This document shows positions 19,307 to 26,464 of a stretch of DNA of 64,000 nucleotides, one piece after another. This DNA comes from Acidovorax sp. NB1 (GTDB lineage Bacteria; Pseudomonadota; Gammaproteobacteria; Burkholderiales; Burkholderiaceae_C). The notes under the pieces are model-generated. The model made no database searches. It was not told the origin of the DNA and was given only the letters and a program-made list of their open reading frames with translations. Made by a program: the position numbers and the translations under genes. How positions within the stretch are numbered: position 1 is the first letter of the stretch; each line of letters begins with the position of its first letter. The stretch is from positions 17,191 through 81,190 of the forward strand of contig NZ_BJHU01000010.1 in NCBI RefSeq assembly GCF_005405905.1. Direction: 5' to 3'.

Positions 19307-20083
19307 ATGACCACACCCCTTGTTTTCATCACCGGCGCGTCCAGCGGCATTGGCCAGGCGCTGGCACTGCGCTTTCACCAGGCAGGCTATCGGCTGGCCC
19401 TGGCCGCGCGCCGCACAGAAGAGGTGAAAACATGGGCTACCGCGCAAGGGATAAGCGCTGATAGCTATGAAATTTATAGTGCTGATGTGGCAGTGACCGA
19501 CAGCATCGTGGCCGCAGGCCAGGCCTGCCTGGCACGCCAGGGCGTCCCGGATGTGGTTATCGCCAATGCCGGCATCAGCGTGGGAATGGACACCGCCGTG
19601 CGCGGTGATATTGAGGTGATGGCGCGCACCTTTGCCACCAACAACATCGGCATGGCCGCCACCTTCCAGCCCTTTGTGGACGGCATGGTGCTGCGCGGCA
19701 GCGGCACGCTGGTGGGCATCGGCAGCGTGGCGGGCATCCGGGGCCTGCCGGGGCACGGCGCCTACTGCGCTAGCAAGGCGGCCGTCATCAGCTACTGCGA
19801 AGCCCTGCGTGGCGAAATGCGCCCGCATGGCGTGCGGGTGGTCACCCTATCGCCCGGCTACATCGACACGCCGCTGACCCAGAAGAACCGCTACGGCATG
19901 CCCTTCCTGATGCAGCCCGGGGATTTTGCCGACCGCGCCTACCGCGCCATCACAGCGGGTGTGACTTACCGGGTCATCCCCTGGCAGATGGGCGTGGTGG
20001 CCAAGCTGCTGCGCCTGCTGCCCAATGCCGTGTTCGACAAGGTGCTGGCTGGACGCCCGCGCAAACGCCGAGAAGGCGAGTAG
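19307..20083 (+). CDS. SDR family NAD(P)-dependent oxidoreductase
   Basis: Classical short-chain dehydrogenase, 258 residues. N-terminal dinucleotide motif TGASSGIG at about 8-15, NAG in VVIANAGIS, catalytic Ser in GIGSVAGIRG, and YCASK as the Y-x-x-x-K motif. Substrate unknown. Residues about 49-60 come from an AT-rich in-frame segment matching dispersed repeat R (codons ATA, TAT, ATT, AGT). It lies 173 bp after lptC on the same strand, so co-transcription is possible. The C-terminus is basic (GRPRKRREGE). The TAG stop is directly followed by a family A repeat. Confidence 0.92.
   Translation: MTTPLVFITGASSGIGQALALRFHQAGYRLALAARRTEEVKTWATAQGISADSYEIYSADVAVTDSIVAAGQACLARQGVPDVVIANAGISVGMDTAVRGDIEVMARTFATNNIGMAATFQPFVDGMVLRGSGTLVGIGSVAGIRGLPGHGAYCASKAAVISYCEALRGEMRPHGVRVVTLSPGYIDTPLTQKNRYGMPFLMQPGDFADRAYRAITAGVTYRVIPWQMGVVAKLLRLLPNAVFDKVLAGRPRKRREGE
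19451..19486 (-). repeat. Family R repeat segment inside the SDR gene, copy R4
   Basis: ATAAGCGCTGATAGCTATG and the following bases match copy R1 at 22 of 29 positions by eye, in the same relative orientation, yet the segment is read through in frame as I-S-A-D-S-Y-E-I-Y-S-A-D. Confidence 0.6.
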
Positions 20084-20180
20084 CCCCCTGAGGCGCTGTG
20101 CGCCTTCCCCCGCAGGGGGGCGCTCCCGGCGCCCGCAAGCAAAGCGCTGCATGCGCGGCTTGGCAGCCCTTGCGCGGGAG
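20084..20180 (+). repeat. GC-rich dispersed repeat, family A, copy A2
   Basis: Starts immediately after the SDR TAG stop with CCCCCTGAGGCGC, loop, GCGCCTTCCCCC, then AGGGGGGCG and later GGCAGCCCTTGCGCGG. The remaining sequence to 20330 is gene-free GC-rich DNA in which I see nothing further. Confidence 0.7.
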
Positions 20181-20332
20181 TGCTGGCTGGGGTCGCACCC
20201 GGTGGGGGTATTGGCCGTTTCGTTCCGCCCTGCGAAGACGGGACCACGGAGTTCGAGCTCGTCACGCAGTGGCATGGAAGACGCCCCCCGCTCCCCAAGG
20301 GCGCACTTTTCACTCTGAAGCGGCCCCGCCAT

Positions 20333-20360
20333 GAAAAAAGCTCCCGAAGGAGCTTTTTTT
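20333..20360 (-). terminator. Rho-independent terminator after the first RRM gene
   Basis: AGCTCC, loop TTCG, GGAGCT with T-runs on both sides (GAAAAAA on one strand, TTTTTTT on the other). It serves the leftward RRM gene, which ends 23 bp away, and could work in both directions. Confidence 0.88.
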
Positions 20361-20383
20361 CAAGAATGCAGTATCTGCGAGGT

Positions 20384-20914
20384 TCAGTAGCCGCCGTTGC
20401 CACCGCCGCCGTAGCCGCCGCCACCACCATTGCGACCGCCGCCACCGCCGTTGCGCGAGCCGGAGCCGTAGGGGCTGCGGAAACCGCCTTCGCCGCGGCC
20501 GCCGCCACCACCGTAACCGCCGCCGCCATCGCGGCCACCGCCACCGTAGCCACCACCGCCGCCTTCACGGCCACCGCCGTAACCGCCGCCACCACCACTG
20601 CGGCCACCGCCGCCGTAGCCGCCACCACCGCCGCCGCCAAAACCACCACTGCGGGGGGGGCGGGGCTCCATGGGACGGGCTTCATTGACCACGATGGAAC
20701 GGCCACCCAGGGGCTGGCCGTTCATGCCATTGATGGCTGCCTGGGCTTCTGCGTCGCTGCCCATTTCCACAAAGCCAAAGCCCTTGGAACGGCCCGTGTC
20801 TCGCTCCATCATGACCTTGGCACTGGTGACCGCGCCGAATTGGCCAAAAGCCTGTTCCAGATCGCTGTCGCGCACGGAGTAAGGCAGGTTGCCGACGTAC
20901 AGTTTGTTGCCCAT
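20384..20914 (-). CDS. Glycine-rich RNA-binding protein (single RRM)
   Basis: 176 residues. One RRM at about 1-80 with RNP2 KLYVGNLPY and RNP1 KGFGFVEM, followed by a tail of about 90 residues composed of GGGGGYGGG and RGG-like repeats with scattered Arg. This layout is typical of bacterial and cyanobacterial cold-responsive RNA chaperones. The start MGNKLYVGN at 20912-20914 is preceded by GAGGAG; an upstream 7-codon extension is rejected. It is a close paralogue of the gene at 21267-21674 and, like it, has its own terminator and a long leader. The tail is longer than in the paralogue. Confidence 0.93.
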   Translation of the reverse strand: MGNKLYVGNLPYSVRDSDLEQAFGQFGAVTSAKVMMERDTGRSKGFGFVEMGSDAEAQAAINGMNGQPLGGRSIVVNEARPMEPRPPRSGGFGGGGGGGYGGGGRSGGGGGYGGGREGGGGGYGGGGRDGGGGYGGGGGRGEGGFRSPYGSGSRNGGGGGRNGGGGGYGGGGNGGY

Positions 20915-21055
20915 CGAGGGACTCCTCAAAAACACATGGATAAAGCGATGGAGTCCCGAAAACGCAGCCAGCTAATCTCAATGACGCTCTCAGCGCGAAA
21001 CTGACGGATCACCGCAAACTTGGAAAGCAGGAAAAAGCCCCGCCAACCCATTATG
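20915..21055 (-). promoter_or_regulatory. Promoter and ~130-nt leader of the first RRM gene
   Basis: A -10-like CATAAT (minus strand, at 21050-21055) followed by GGGTT predicts a transcript starting near 21043, giving a leader of about 129 nt. Blocks in it recur in the leader of the paralogue: ATAATGGGTT, CGGTGAT, GTCAGTTTCGCG, CTCCATCGC and AGGAGTCC. Long conserved leaders are typical of cold-shock mRNAs. Nothing else was seen from 21056 to 21198. Confidence 0.5.
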
Positions 21056-21198
21056 CGCCACACTTTTGTGGAAAAAGCAAGCGGTGATGTGCGCTGTGGC
21101 GCCCATGCTGCGCGCGCGCAAGAAATGGCCTTCAAGCGCGGCCGTTGCCGGCCTTGGCGCCCGTCAAAGAAGGGGCTCGTTGTGGGAGGGACAGGCCA

Positions 21199-21226
21199 TA
21201 AAAAAAGGAGCCCGAAGGCTCCTTGT
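21199..21226 (-). terminator. Rho-independent terminator after the second RRM gene
   Basis: Minus strand AAGGAGCC, loop TTCG, GGCTCCTT, then TTTTT; 40 bp after the stop of the second RRM gene. Its stem and TTCG loop resemble the terminator of the paralogue. Confidence 0.85.
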
Positions 21227-21266
21227 TTGCCATCAGCAGGCGCAAGGGCCTGCTGAAAAGGTCTTT

Positions 21267-21674
21267 TTAGTAACCGCCGCGGCCACCGCCGTAGCCGCCA
21301 CCGCCGCCTTCACGGCCACCGCCGTAACCGCCGCCGCCGTAGCCACCACCACCGCCGCTACGGCCACCGCCGTAACCGCCGCCGCCATTGCCGCCACCGA
21401 AGCCACCGCTACGGGGAGCGCGGGGCTCCATAGGACGGGCTTCGTTGACCACGAGGTCACGGCCGCCGAAGTTTTGGCCATGCACGCCTTGGATGGCGGC
21501 TTGGGCTTCAGCATCGCTGCCCATTTCGACAAAGCCGAAACCCTTGGAGCGGCCGGTGTCACGTTCCATCATGACCTTGGCGCTGCCCACGGAGCCGAAC
21601 TGGCTGAAGGTTTGTTCCAGATCTTGGTCGCGGAAGGAATAGGGCAGGTTGCCCACGTAGAGTTTGTTGCCCAT
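21267..21674 (-). CDS. Glycine-rich RNA-binding protein (single RRM), paralogue
   Basis: 135 residues. The RRM (about 1-80) has RNP2 KLYVGNLPY and RNP1 KGFGFVEM and is nearly identical to the neighbouring paralogue over VMMERDTGRSKGFGFVEMGS. The Gly/Tyr/Arg tail is only about 45 residues. The ATG at 21672-21674 has AGGAG upstream (CAGGAGTCCTTC). The close similarity of coding region, leader and terminator points to a local tandem duplication. Likely role: RNA chaperone or post-transcriptional regulator in the cytoplasm. Confidence 0.93.
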   Translation of the reverse strand: MGNKLYVGNLPYSFRDQDLEQTFSQFGSVGSAKVMMERDTGRSKGFGFVEMGSDAEAQAAIQGVHGQNFGGRDLVVNEARPMEPRAPRSGGFGGGNGGGGYGGGRSGGGGGYGGGGYGGGREGGGGGYGGGRGGY

Positions 21675-21813
21675 GAAGGACTCCTGAAAAAACATGAAAA
21701 CGCGATGGAGCCCGACGCAATCAACAAACCTGTGACGACTTCAAAGACGCGAAACTGACCAATCACCGCTAAGTTAGCTGCCCTTCTGCAAGCAGAAAAG
21801 CGAACCCATTATC
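21675..21813 (-). promoter_or_regulatory. Promoter and ~127-nt leader of the second RRM gene
   Basis: GATAAT (minus strand, 21808-21813) followed by GGGTT gives a predicted start near 21801. The leader shares several ordered blocks with that of the paralogue, including GCGGTGAT and GTCAGTTTCGCG. The region 21814-21910 between this promoter and the riboswitch shows nothing else. Confidence 0.5.
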
Positions 21814-21913
21814 AATCACTTTATGGGCAGTGTGGGTGTTTATTTCTGGGCCGGATGCCCCAAAACAGGCGATTTGCGTGGTTTTGAAGCCAATCCCCGG
21901 GCAAACCATAGGG

Positions 21914-22080
21914 TAAAATCGCGGGGTCTTTGGGGAGTAGCCCGCCCGGCTGTGCAATGCGCCGGGGGCATGCGTCAACAAACTTGGGCCCGTTGGGCCT
22001 ATGGCGTATGCGGCTTTTTAGCTGGGCGAGACCATTGACTGCAAACCGATCCACATGGCCGGAGTCGGGGTGCAGTCAAT
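21914..22080 (+). ncRNA. yybP-ykoY (Mn2+) riboswitch with promoter and downstream hairpin
   Basis: A -10-like TAAAAT at 21914-21919 is followed by the aptamer from about 21925. Seen: GGGGAGTAGCC at the 5' side, CGTCAACAAACT in the middle, and GGGCGAGACC at the 3' side, the conserved landmarks of the yybP-ykoY family. GGTCT (21925) can pair with AGACC (22029-22033) as the basal stem. Just downstream a 10-bp perfect inverted repeat pairs 22034-22043 with 22071-22080 and may be the expression platform; no T-run follows, so translational control is more likely. The next gene is a UPF0016 exporter, a known target class. Confidence 0.78.
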
Positions 22081-22116
22081 GCGTTTTCCACCCATCCGGC
22101 CGGATAGGACCCCCAC

Positions 22117-22686
22117 ATGGAACCGTTTTTCATCTCCACCGCCATCGTCGCGCTCGCCGAAATGGGCGACAAGACGCAGCTTCTGGCGCTGGTGCTCGCT
22201 GCCCGCTTCCGCAAACCCTGGCCCATCGTGCTCGGCATCCTGGTCGCCACGCTGGTCAACCACGGCCTGGCCGGGGCTGTGGGCGCGTGGGTCACCACCT
22301 TTGTGGGGCCGCAGGTGCTTCGCTGGATTCTGGGCGCGTCGTTCATCGCCATGGCGATCTGGATGCTGATCCCCGACAAGCTCGACGAAGGCGAGGCCGA
22401 CGGCTCGCCGCGCTGGGGTGTGTTCGGCACCACCGTGGTCGCTTTCTTCCTGGCCGAGATGGGTGACAAGACCCAGATTGCCACCGTGATGCTGGCTGCG
22501 CAGTACAACGCCTACCTGTGGGTGGTGGCGGGCACCACGCTCGGGATGATGATCGCCAACGCGCCTGTGGTGTGGCTGGGCGAGCGCATCACACGCCGCG
22601 TGCCGATCCGCGCTGTGCATGTGGTGTCGGCCGTGATCTTCCTGGTGCTGGGGCTGCTGGCGATCTTTGCGCCCATGGGCAGCTGA
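22117..22686 (+). CDS. UPF0016/GDT1-family Mn2+ exporter
   Basis: Membrane protein of the TMEM165/Gdt1/MneA family, which exports Mn2+ or exchanges divalent cations. 189 residues with six predicted transmembrane helices in two repeats, each carrying the family motif EMGDKTQ (at about 15-21 and 115-121). The midpoint loop DKLDEGEADGSP is acidic. The ATG at 22117 follows the Mn2+ riboswitch by about 35 bp with AGGAC as a weak Shine-Dalgarno. Riboswitch plus family make manganese detoxification the best interpretation. It is unrelated to MntP, though similar in role. Confidence 0.92.
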   Translation: MEPFFISTAIVALAEMGDKTQLLALVLAARFRKPWPIVLGILVATLVNHGLAGAVGAWVTTFVGPQVLRWILGASFIAMAIWMLIPDKLDEGEADGSPRWGVFGTTVVAFFLAEMGDKTQIATVMLAAQYNAYLWVVAGTTLGMMIANAPVVWLGERITRRVPIRAVHVVSAVIFLVLGLLAIFAPMGS

Positions 22687-22717
22687 CAGACGCAGTGGTC
22701 GACGTTTTCGGTTTTGG

Positions 22718-22785
22718 TATATTTGCCGAACGCGCCGATTTGCCACAGCTTGCGGGCGCTTTATAAATCCTGCTAAAGACCCGTC
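22718..22785 (+). ncRNA. SAM-II riboswitch (metA motif) with promoter
   Basis: TATATT at 22718-22723 is a likely -10 box; transcription would start near 22730, at the first base of the aptamer. The element has GCGCC (22732-22736) pairing with GGCGC (22755-22759), a GATTT loop start, then TTATAAAT and the conserved 3' strand TGCTAAAGACCC. This order matches the SAM-II pseudoknot described mainly upstream of metA/metX/metC genes in alphaproteobacteria. It stands directly before metX, the expected target. Found by pattern and comparison from memory; a covariance-model search would settle it. Confidence 0.82.
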
Positions 22786-22796
22786 CGACACATCAG

Positions 22797-22830
22797 CCCG
22801 GCCTCGTTTTTAGCGACGCCGGGTTTTTTT
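22797..22830 (+). terminator. Transcription attenuator abutting the metX start codon
   Basis: CCCGGC (22797-22802) pairs with GCCGGG (22818-22823), with an inner TCG/CGA pairing, followed by seven T (22824-22830) and immediately ATG. A competing helix is possible: AAAGACCCG (22775-22783), which includes part of the SAM-II 3' strand, pairs over 9 positions with 22820-22828. SAM binding would therefore favour termination. Confidence 0.82.
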
Positions 22831-23961
22831 ATGTCGTTTTTTGCCACACCCCAGTCCATGCATTTCCCGGAGGTGCTCCCGCTGCAAAGCGGCGCGTCGA
22901 TCCGTGACTACCACCTGGCCTACGAGACCTACGGTACGCTCAATGCCGACCGCTCGAACGCCGTGCTCGTGTGCCATGCGCTCAACGCCTCGCACCACGT
23001 GGCTGGCGTCTACGCGGGGCAGGACAAAAGCGAGGGCTGGTGGGACAACATGATCGGCCCCGGCAAGCCCGTGGACACCGACCGCTTCTTCGTCATCGGC
23101 GTGAACAACCTGGGCTCGTGCTTCGGCTCCACCGGCCCGATGCACCAGCACCCCGACACGGGCGAGGTCTACGGCGCGGACTTCCCGGTGGTCACGGTGG
23201 AGGATTGGGTCAACGCCCAGGCCCGCCTGCTCGATCGCCTGGGCATCGCGCAACTGGCCGCCGTGCTGGGCGGCAGCCTGGGCGGCATGCAGGCGCTCAG
23301 CTGGACGTTGCAGTACCCCGAGCGCATGCTCCACGCCGTGGTGGTGGCCAGCGCGCCCAACCTCACGGCCGAGAACATCGCCTTCAACGAGGTGGCCCGC
23401 CGCGCCATCGTGACCGACCCGGACTTCCACGGCGGGCACTTCTACCGCCACGGCGTGATCCCCAAGCGCGGCCTGCGCATCGCGCGCATGATCGGCCACA
23501 TCACCTACCTCAGCGACGACGTGATGAACGAGAAGTTCGGACGCCAGCTGAGGGAGGGTCTGGAGCTGAAATACAGCACGCAGGACATCGAGTTCCAGAT
23601 CGAAAGCTACCTGCGCTACCAGGGCGACAAGTTCAGCGACTACTTCGACGCCAACACCTACCTGCTGATCACCCGCGCACTGGACTACTTCGACCCTGCC
23701 CGCGCGCATGACGGCAACCTCACGCGTGCGCTCGCCCGCGCCACGGCGAAGTTCCTGCTCGTGAGCTTTACCACCGACTGGCGGTTTTCGCCCAAGCGCA
23801 GCCGCGAGATCGTCAAGGCCTTGCTCGACAACCGCCGCAGCGTGAGCTACGCCGAGATCGACGCGCCCCATGGGCATGATGCTTTTTTGCTCGATGACGC
23901 GCGTTACATGGGCGTGATGCGCTCTTACTTCGATAGCATTGCCAAGGAGTTGCAAGCATGA
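22831..23961 (+). CDS. metX: Homoserine O-acyltransferase (acetyl- or succinyl-) MetX
   Basis: Activates homoserine for methionine synthesis. 376 residues, alpha/beta-hydrolase fold. Nucleophile motif GGSLGGMQ with Ser near 149; catalytic His in DAPHGHDAF near 348. The start at 22831 ([12 protein letters not shown]) matches my recollection of related proteins, but the ATG directly follows the terminator T-run and has no Shine-Dalgarno. An alternative ATG at 22858 has none either. MetX-family members in this group may use succinyl-CoA instead of acetyl-CoA; I cannot decide from sequence. The TGA stop overlaps the metW ATG. Regulated by the SAM-II element upstream. Confidence 0.95.
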   Translation: MSFFATPQSMHFPEVLPLQSGASIRDYHLAYETYGTLNADRSNAVLVCHALNASHHVAGVYAGQDKSEGWWDNMIGPGKPVDTDRFFVIGVNNLGSCFGSTGPMHQHPDTGEVYGADFPVVTVEDWVNAQARLLDRLGIAQLAAVLGGSLGGMQALSWTLQYPERMLHAVVVASAPNLTAENIAFNEVARRAIVTDPDFHGGHFYRHGVIPKRGLRIARMIGHITYLSDDVMNEKFGRQLREGLELKYSTQDIEFQIESYLRYQGDKFSDYFDANTYLLITRALDYFDPARAHDGNLTRALARATAKFLLVSFTTDWRFSPKRSREIVKALLDNRRSVSYAEIDAPHGHDAFLLDDARYMGVMRSYFDSIAKELQA

Positions 23962-24542
23962 CGGACAAAGCGGCAATGCAAGCCCTGGCGCGCCTGGTGC
24001 CTTCTGGTTCGCGCGTGCTCGACCTGGGCTGTGGCAACGGCGCCATGCTCGACTACCTGCAGCGCGAACGCGGCTGCAGCGGCTATGGTGTGGAGATCGA
24101 CGACGCCAACGTGCTGGCCTGCGTGCAGCGCGGGGTGGATGTTATCCAGCTCAACCTCGACGAGGGGCTGGCCATGTTCGACGACAACAGCTTTGACGTG
24201 GTGCTGCAGATCGACACGCTGCAGCATTTGCGCAATGCCGAAACCATGCTGCGCGAAACGGCGCGTGTGGGCCGCACCGGTGTGGTGGCCTTCCCCAACT
24301 TTGCGCACTGGCCCAACCGCCTGTCCATTCTGCGCGGGCGCATGCCGGTCACGCGGCGCCTGCCCTACCAGTGGTACGACACGCCCAACATCCGTGTGGG
24401 CACGTACAAGGACTTCGAGGTGCTGGCCACCAAGAACAGCCTGCGCATCCTCGACTCCTTCGGGCTGCAGGATGGGCAAGAGGTGCGCTGGCTCCCCAAC
24501 GCGCGCGCGGGCACGGCCGTCTTTCACTTCGAACACGCATAG
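23958..24542 (+). CDS. metW: Methionine biosynthesis protein MetW
   Basis: SAM-dependent-methyltransferase-fold protein that accompanies MetX in many proteobacteria and is needed for its activity in some. 194 residues. The glycine-rich SAM loop [12 protein letters not shown] is at about 21-32; [10 protein letters not shown] and the family block [20 protein letters not shown] follow. It overlaps metX by 4 bp (ATGA), so the pair is co-translated under the same riboswitch. Confidence 0.95.
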   Translation: MTDKAAMQALARLVPSGSRVLDLGCGNGAMLDYLQRERGCSGYGVEIDDANVLACVQRGVDVIQLNLDEGLAMFDDNSFDVVLQIDTLQHLRNAETMLRETARVGRTGVVAFPNFAHWPNRLSILRGRMPVTRRLPYQWYDTPNIRVGTYKDFEVLATKNSLRILDSFGLQDGQEVRWLPNARAGTAVFHFEHA

Positions 24543-24625
24543 CCCTTGTGGGTGTGTGCGCCCTGGCGACACGCCGCTGTCAACCGCATCGGCTAAGGTG
24601 CGGGCTCCGTTTGTAGGAGACCCGC

Positions 24626-25774
24626 ATGAAACGCATTGCACTGCGCGCCGTGACCGCTGCCGCGCTGCTCACCACCTGGGCGCTGGGCGCCGTGGCCCAG
24701 GCCTGGCCGCCCACCCCCACCGTGATTGCCCACCGGGGCGCTTCGGCCCTGCGGCCCGAGCACACGCTGGCCGCGTACCAGAAGGCCATTGACGACGGCG
24801 CCGACATCATCGAGCCCGACCTGGTGATCACCAAGGACGGCGTGCTGGTGGCCCGGCACGAGAACGCGATCGCCATCCTGAACGCCGACGGCTCGGTGAA
24901 GGAAGCCACCACCGACGTGGTGGACCGCCCCGAGTTTGCGGGCCGCAAAGCCACCAAGACCATCGACGGCCAGGCCATCACCGGCTGGTTTACCGAAGAC
25001 TTCACGCTGGCCGAGCTGAAAACCCTGCGTGCCCGCGAGCGCATCCCCGCGCAGCGCCCGGCCAACGTGGCCTACAACGGCCAGTTCGAAGTGCCCACCT
25101 TGCAGGAGGTGATCGACCTGGCCAAGGCCCAGAGCGCGAAGACGGGCAGGACCATCGGCATCTACCCCGAGACCAAACACCCCACCTATTTCCAGTCCAT
25201 CGGCCTGCCGCTGGAGGCACCGTTGCTGGCAGCGCTGGAGAAGAACGGCTGGAACCACAAGGACGCGCCCGTGTTCGTGCAGTCCTTCGAAGTGTCCAAC
25301 CTGCAGGCGATCCGCAAGCTCAGCAGCGTGCGCCTGGTGCAACTGGTCGCGCCTTCCGGGCGGCCCTATGACTTTGTGGCGCAGGGCGCGGCCAACACAC
25401 GCGCCTATGCCGACCTGATCACGCCCGATGGCCTGAAGCAGGTGGCCACCTACGCCAACGCCATCGGCCCATTCAAGACGCTGGTGGTGCCGGTCAAGGA
25501 CGGCGTGCCGGGCGAGCCCACCCCGCTGGTGGCGCGTGCCCGTGCCGAAGGCCTGGGCGTGCACATCTGGACGCTGCGGCCCGAAAACGCCTTCCTGCCC
25601 GCCGGGCTGAAAAAGGCGCCCGCCACCGATGGCACCCAACGCGGCGACAGCGTGGCCGAGATCACGGCCTACCTGCGTGCGGGCATCGACGGCTTCTTCA
25701 CCGACGACCCGGCCGTGGGCCGGGCCGCGGTGTCGGCCTTCACGGGGTCGTCGAAGGTGTCGCCGAAGCCGTAG
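24626..25774 (+). CDS. glpQ: Periplasmic glycerophosphodiester phosphodiesterase
   Basis: Hydrolyses glycerophosphodiesters to glycerol 3-phosphate and alcohol. 382 residues. The signal peptide (about 1-26, ALRAVTAAALLTTWALGAVAQA) implies periplasmic location, the GlpQ rather than the cytosolic UgpQ type. GDPD motifs: IAHRGASALRPEHTLAAY with the catalytic His, IIEPDLVITKDG, and ARHE with the second His. AGGAGA stands 7 bases before the ATG. Its 3' end overlaps the convergent quinone-reductase gene by 35 bp. Confidence 0.93.
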   Translation: MKRIALRAVTAAALLTTWALGAVAQAWPPTPTVIAHRGASALRPEHTLAAYQKAIDDGADIIEPDLVITKDGVLVARHENAIAILNADGSVKEATTDVVDRPEFAGRKATKTIDGQAITGWFTEDFTLAELKTLRARERIPAQRPANVAYNGQFEVPTLQEVIDLAKAQSAKTGRTIGIYPETKHPTYFQSIGLPLEAPLLAALEKNGWNHKDAPVFVQSFEVSNLQAIRKLSSVRLVQLVAPSGRPYDFVAQGAANTRAYADLITPDGLKQVATYANAIGPFKTLVVPVKDGVPGEPTPLVARARAEGLGVHIWTLRPENAFLPAGLKKAPATDGTQRGDSVAEITAYLRAGIDGFFTDDPAVGRAAVSAFTGSSKVSPKP

Positions 25775-26402
25775 CCGAGGGCGGCGCCACCGGCCGTGCG
25801 CTGCGGTCCGGTGGCGCGCGCCGGGCCTGCCGCGCGCCCAGCTCGCGTGCCGCGCCCACCCACTGCGCCAGGCGCTCGGTGCTGGCGCTGCGCACCGGGC
25901 CAAAGCTGTGCACACGCACCGGCCGGATGCCGCAGAACTCCAGGATGGCCTTCTTCATCTGGTGGTGCCCCGGCATGCGCGTGACCCAGCGGAAGTACCA
26001 GGGCGGCGAGTCCATGGTCACCAGCAGCTCGGCCGAGCGCCCGGCCAGCAGCTTGTCCCACAGCGACGAGCCCGGGCGGTACTTGAACGCATAGCCCGGC
26101 AGCAGCACGCGGTCGATAAAACCCTTGAGCAGCGCAGGCATGGCGCCCCACCAGATGGGGTAGACCCACACCAGGTGGTCCGCCCAGGTGATGTCGGCCT
26201 GCGCGGCCAGCAGGTCGGGCTCCAGCGGCTGCGCTGCGCCATAGCCCTGGAACAAGGGGTTGAACGCGAGCTGCCCCAGGTCCAGAAAGCGCACCTCGGC
26301 GCCCGCCTGCCGTGCACCGTCGGCATAGGCGTGTGCCATGCCGGCGCACAGGCTCTTGGCGGCGGGATGGCCCAGGATGACCAGAATGTGTTGCTTTGCC
26401 AC
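25740..26402 (-). CDS. NAD(P)H-dependent quinone oxidoreductase, flavodoxin-like fold
   Basis: 220 residues, NQO1/MdaB/KefF superfamily. Phosphate-binding start ILVILGHPAAKSLC; the quinone/flavin loop VWVYPIWWGAMPALLKGFIDRVLLPGYAF is well conserved. Expected to reduce quinones or electrophiles by two electrons with FAD or FMN. About 50 C-terminal residues are Arg/Ala/Pro-rich and overlap the end of glpQ, so they may be a variable tail. It lies 62 bp downstream of a merR-type gene on the same strand, a pairing that suggests induction by an electrophile or redox stress. Confidence 0.9.
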   Translation of the reverse strand: MAKQHILVILGHPAAKSLCAGMAHAYADGARQAGAEVRFLDLGQLAFNPLFQGYGAAQPLEPDLLAAQADITWADHLVWVYPIWWGAMPALLKGFIDRVLLPGYAFKYRPGSSLWDKLLAGRSAELLVTMDSPPWYFRWVTRMPGHHQMKKAILEFCGIRPVRVHSFGPVRSASTERLAQWVGAARELGARQARRAPPDRSARPVAPPSATASATPSTTP

Positions 26403-26464
26403 GGAATCTCCATCACACAGAAGTTGTTGATGGCGGCATGCTCACCTTGCCCCACGGGGCAGAG

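Noticed and set aside
20395..20640. CCGCCGTAGCC-like tandem repeats suggesting a CRISPR or minisatellite
   Set aside because: They encode the Gly/Tyr/Arg tail of the RRM protein in frame, with irregular units and no spacers.
22704..22717. GTTTTCGGTTTTGG shared with 47224-47237
   Set aside because: Fourteen identical low-complexity bases in two unrelated upstream regions with no shared neighbours; chance or a minor repeat, not supportable as a regulon.
22858..22860. Alternative ATG for metX
   Set aside because: Neither ATG has a Shine-Dalgarno; MSFFATPQ at 22831 fits the family N-terminus as I recall it.
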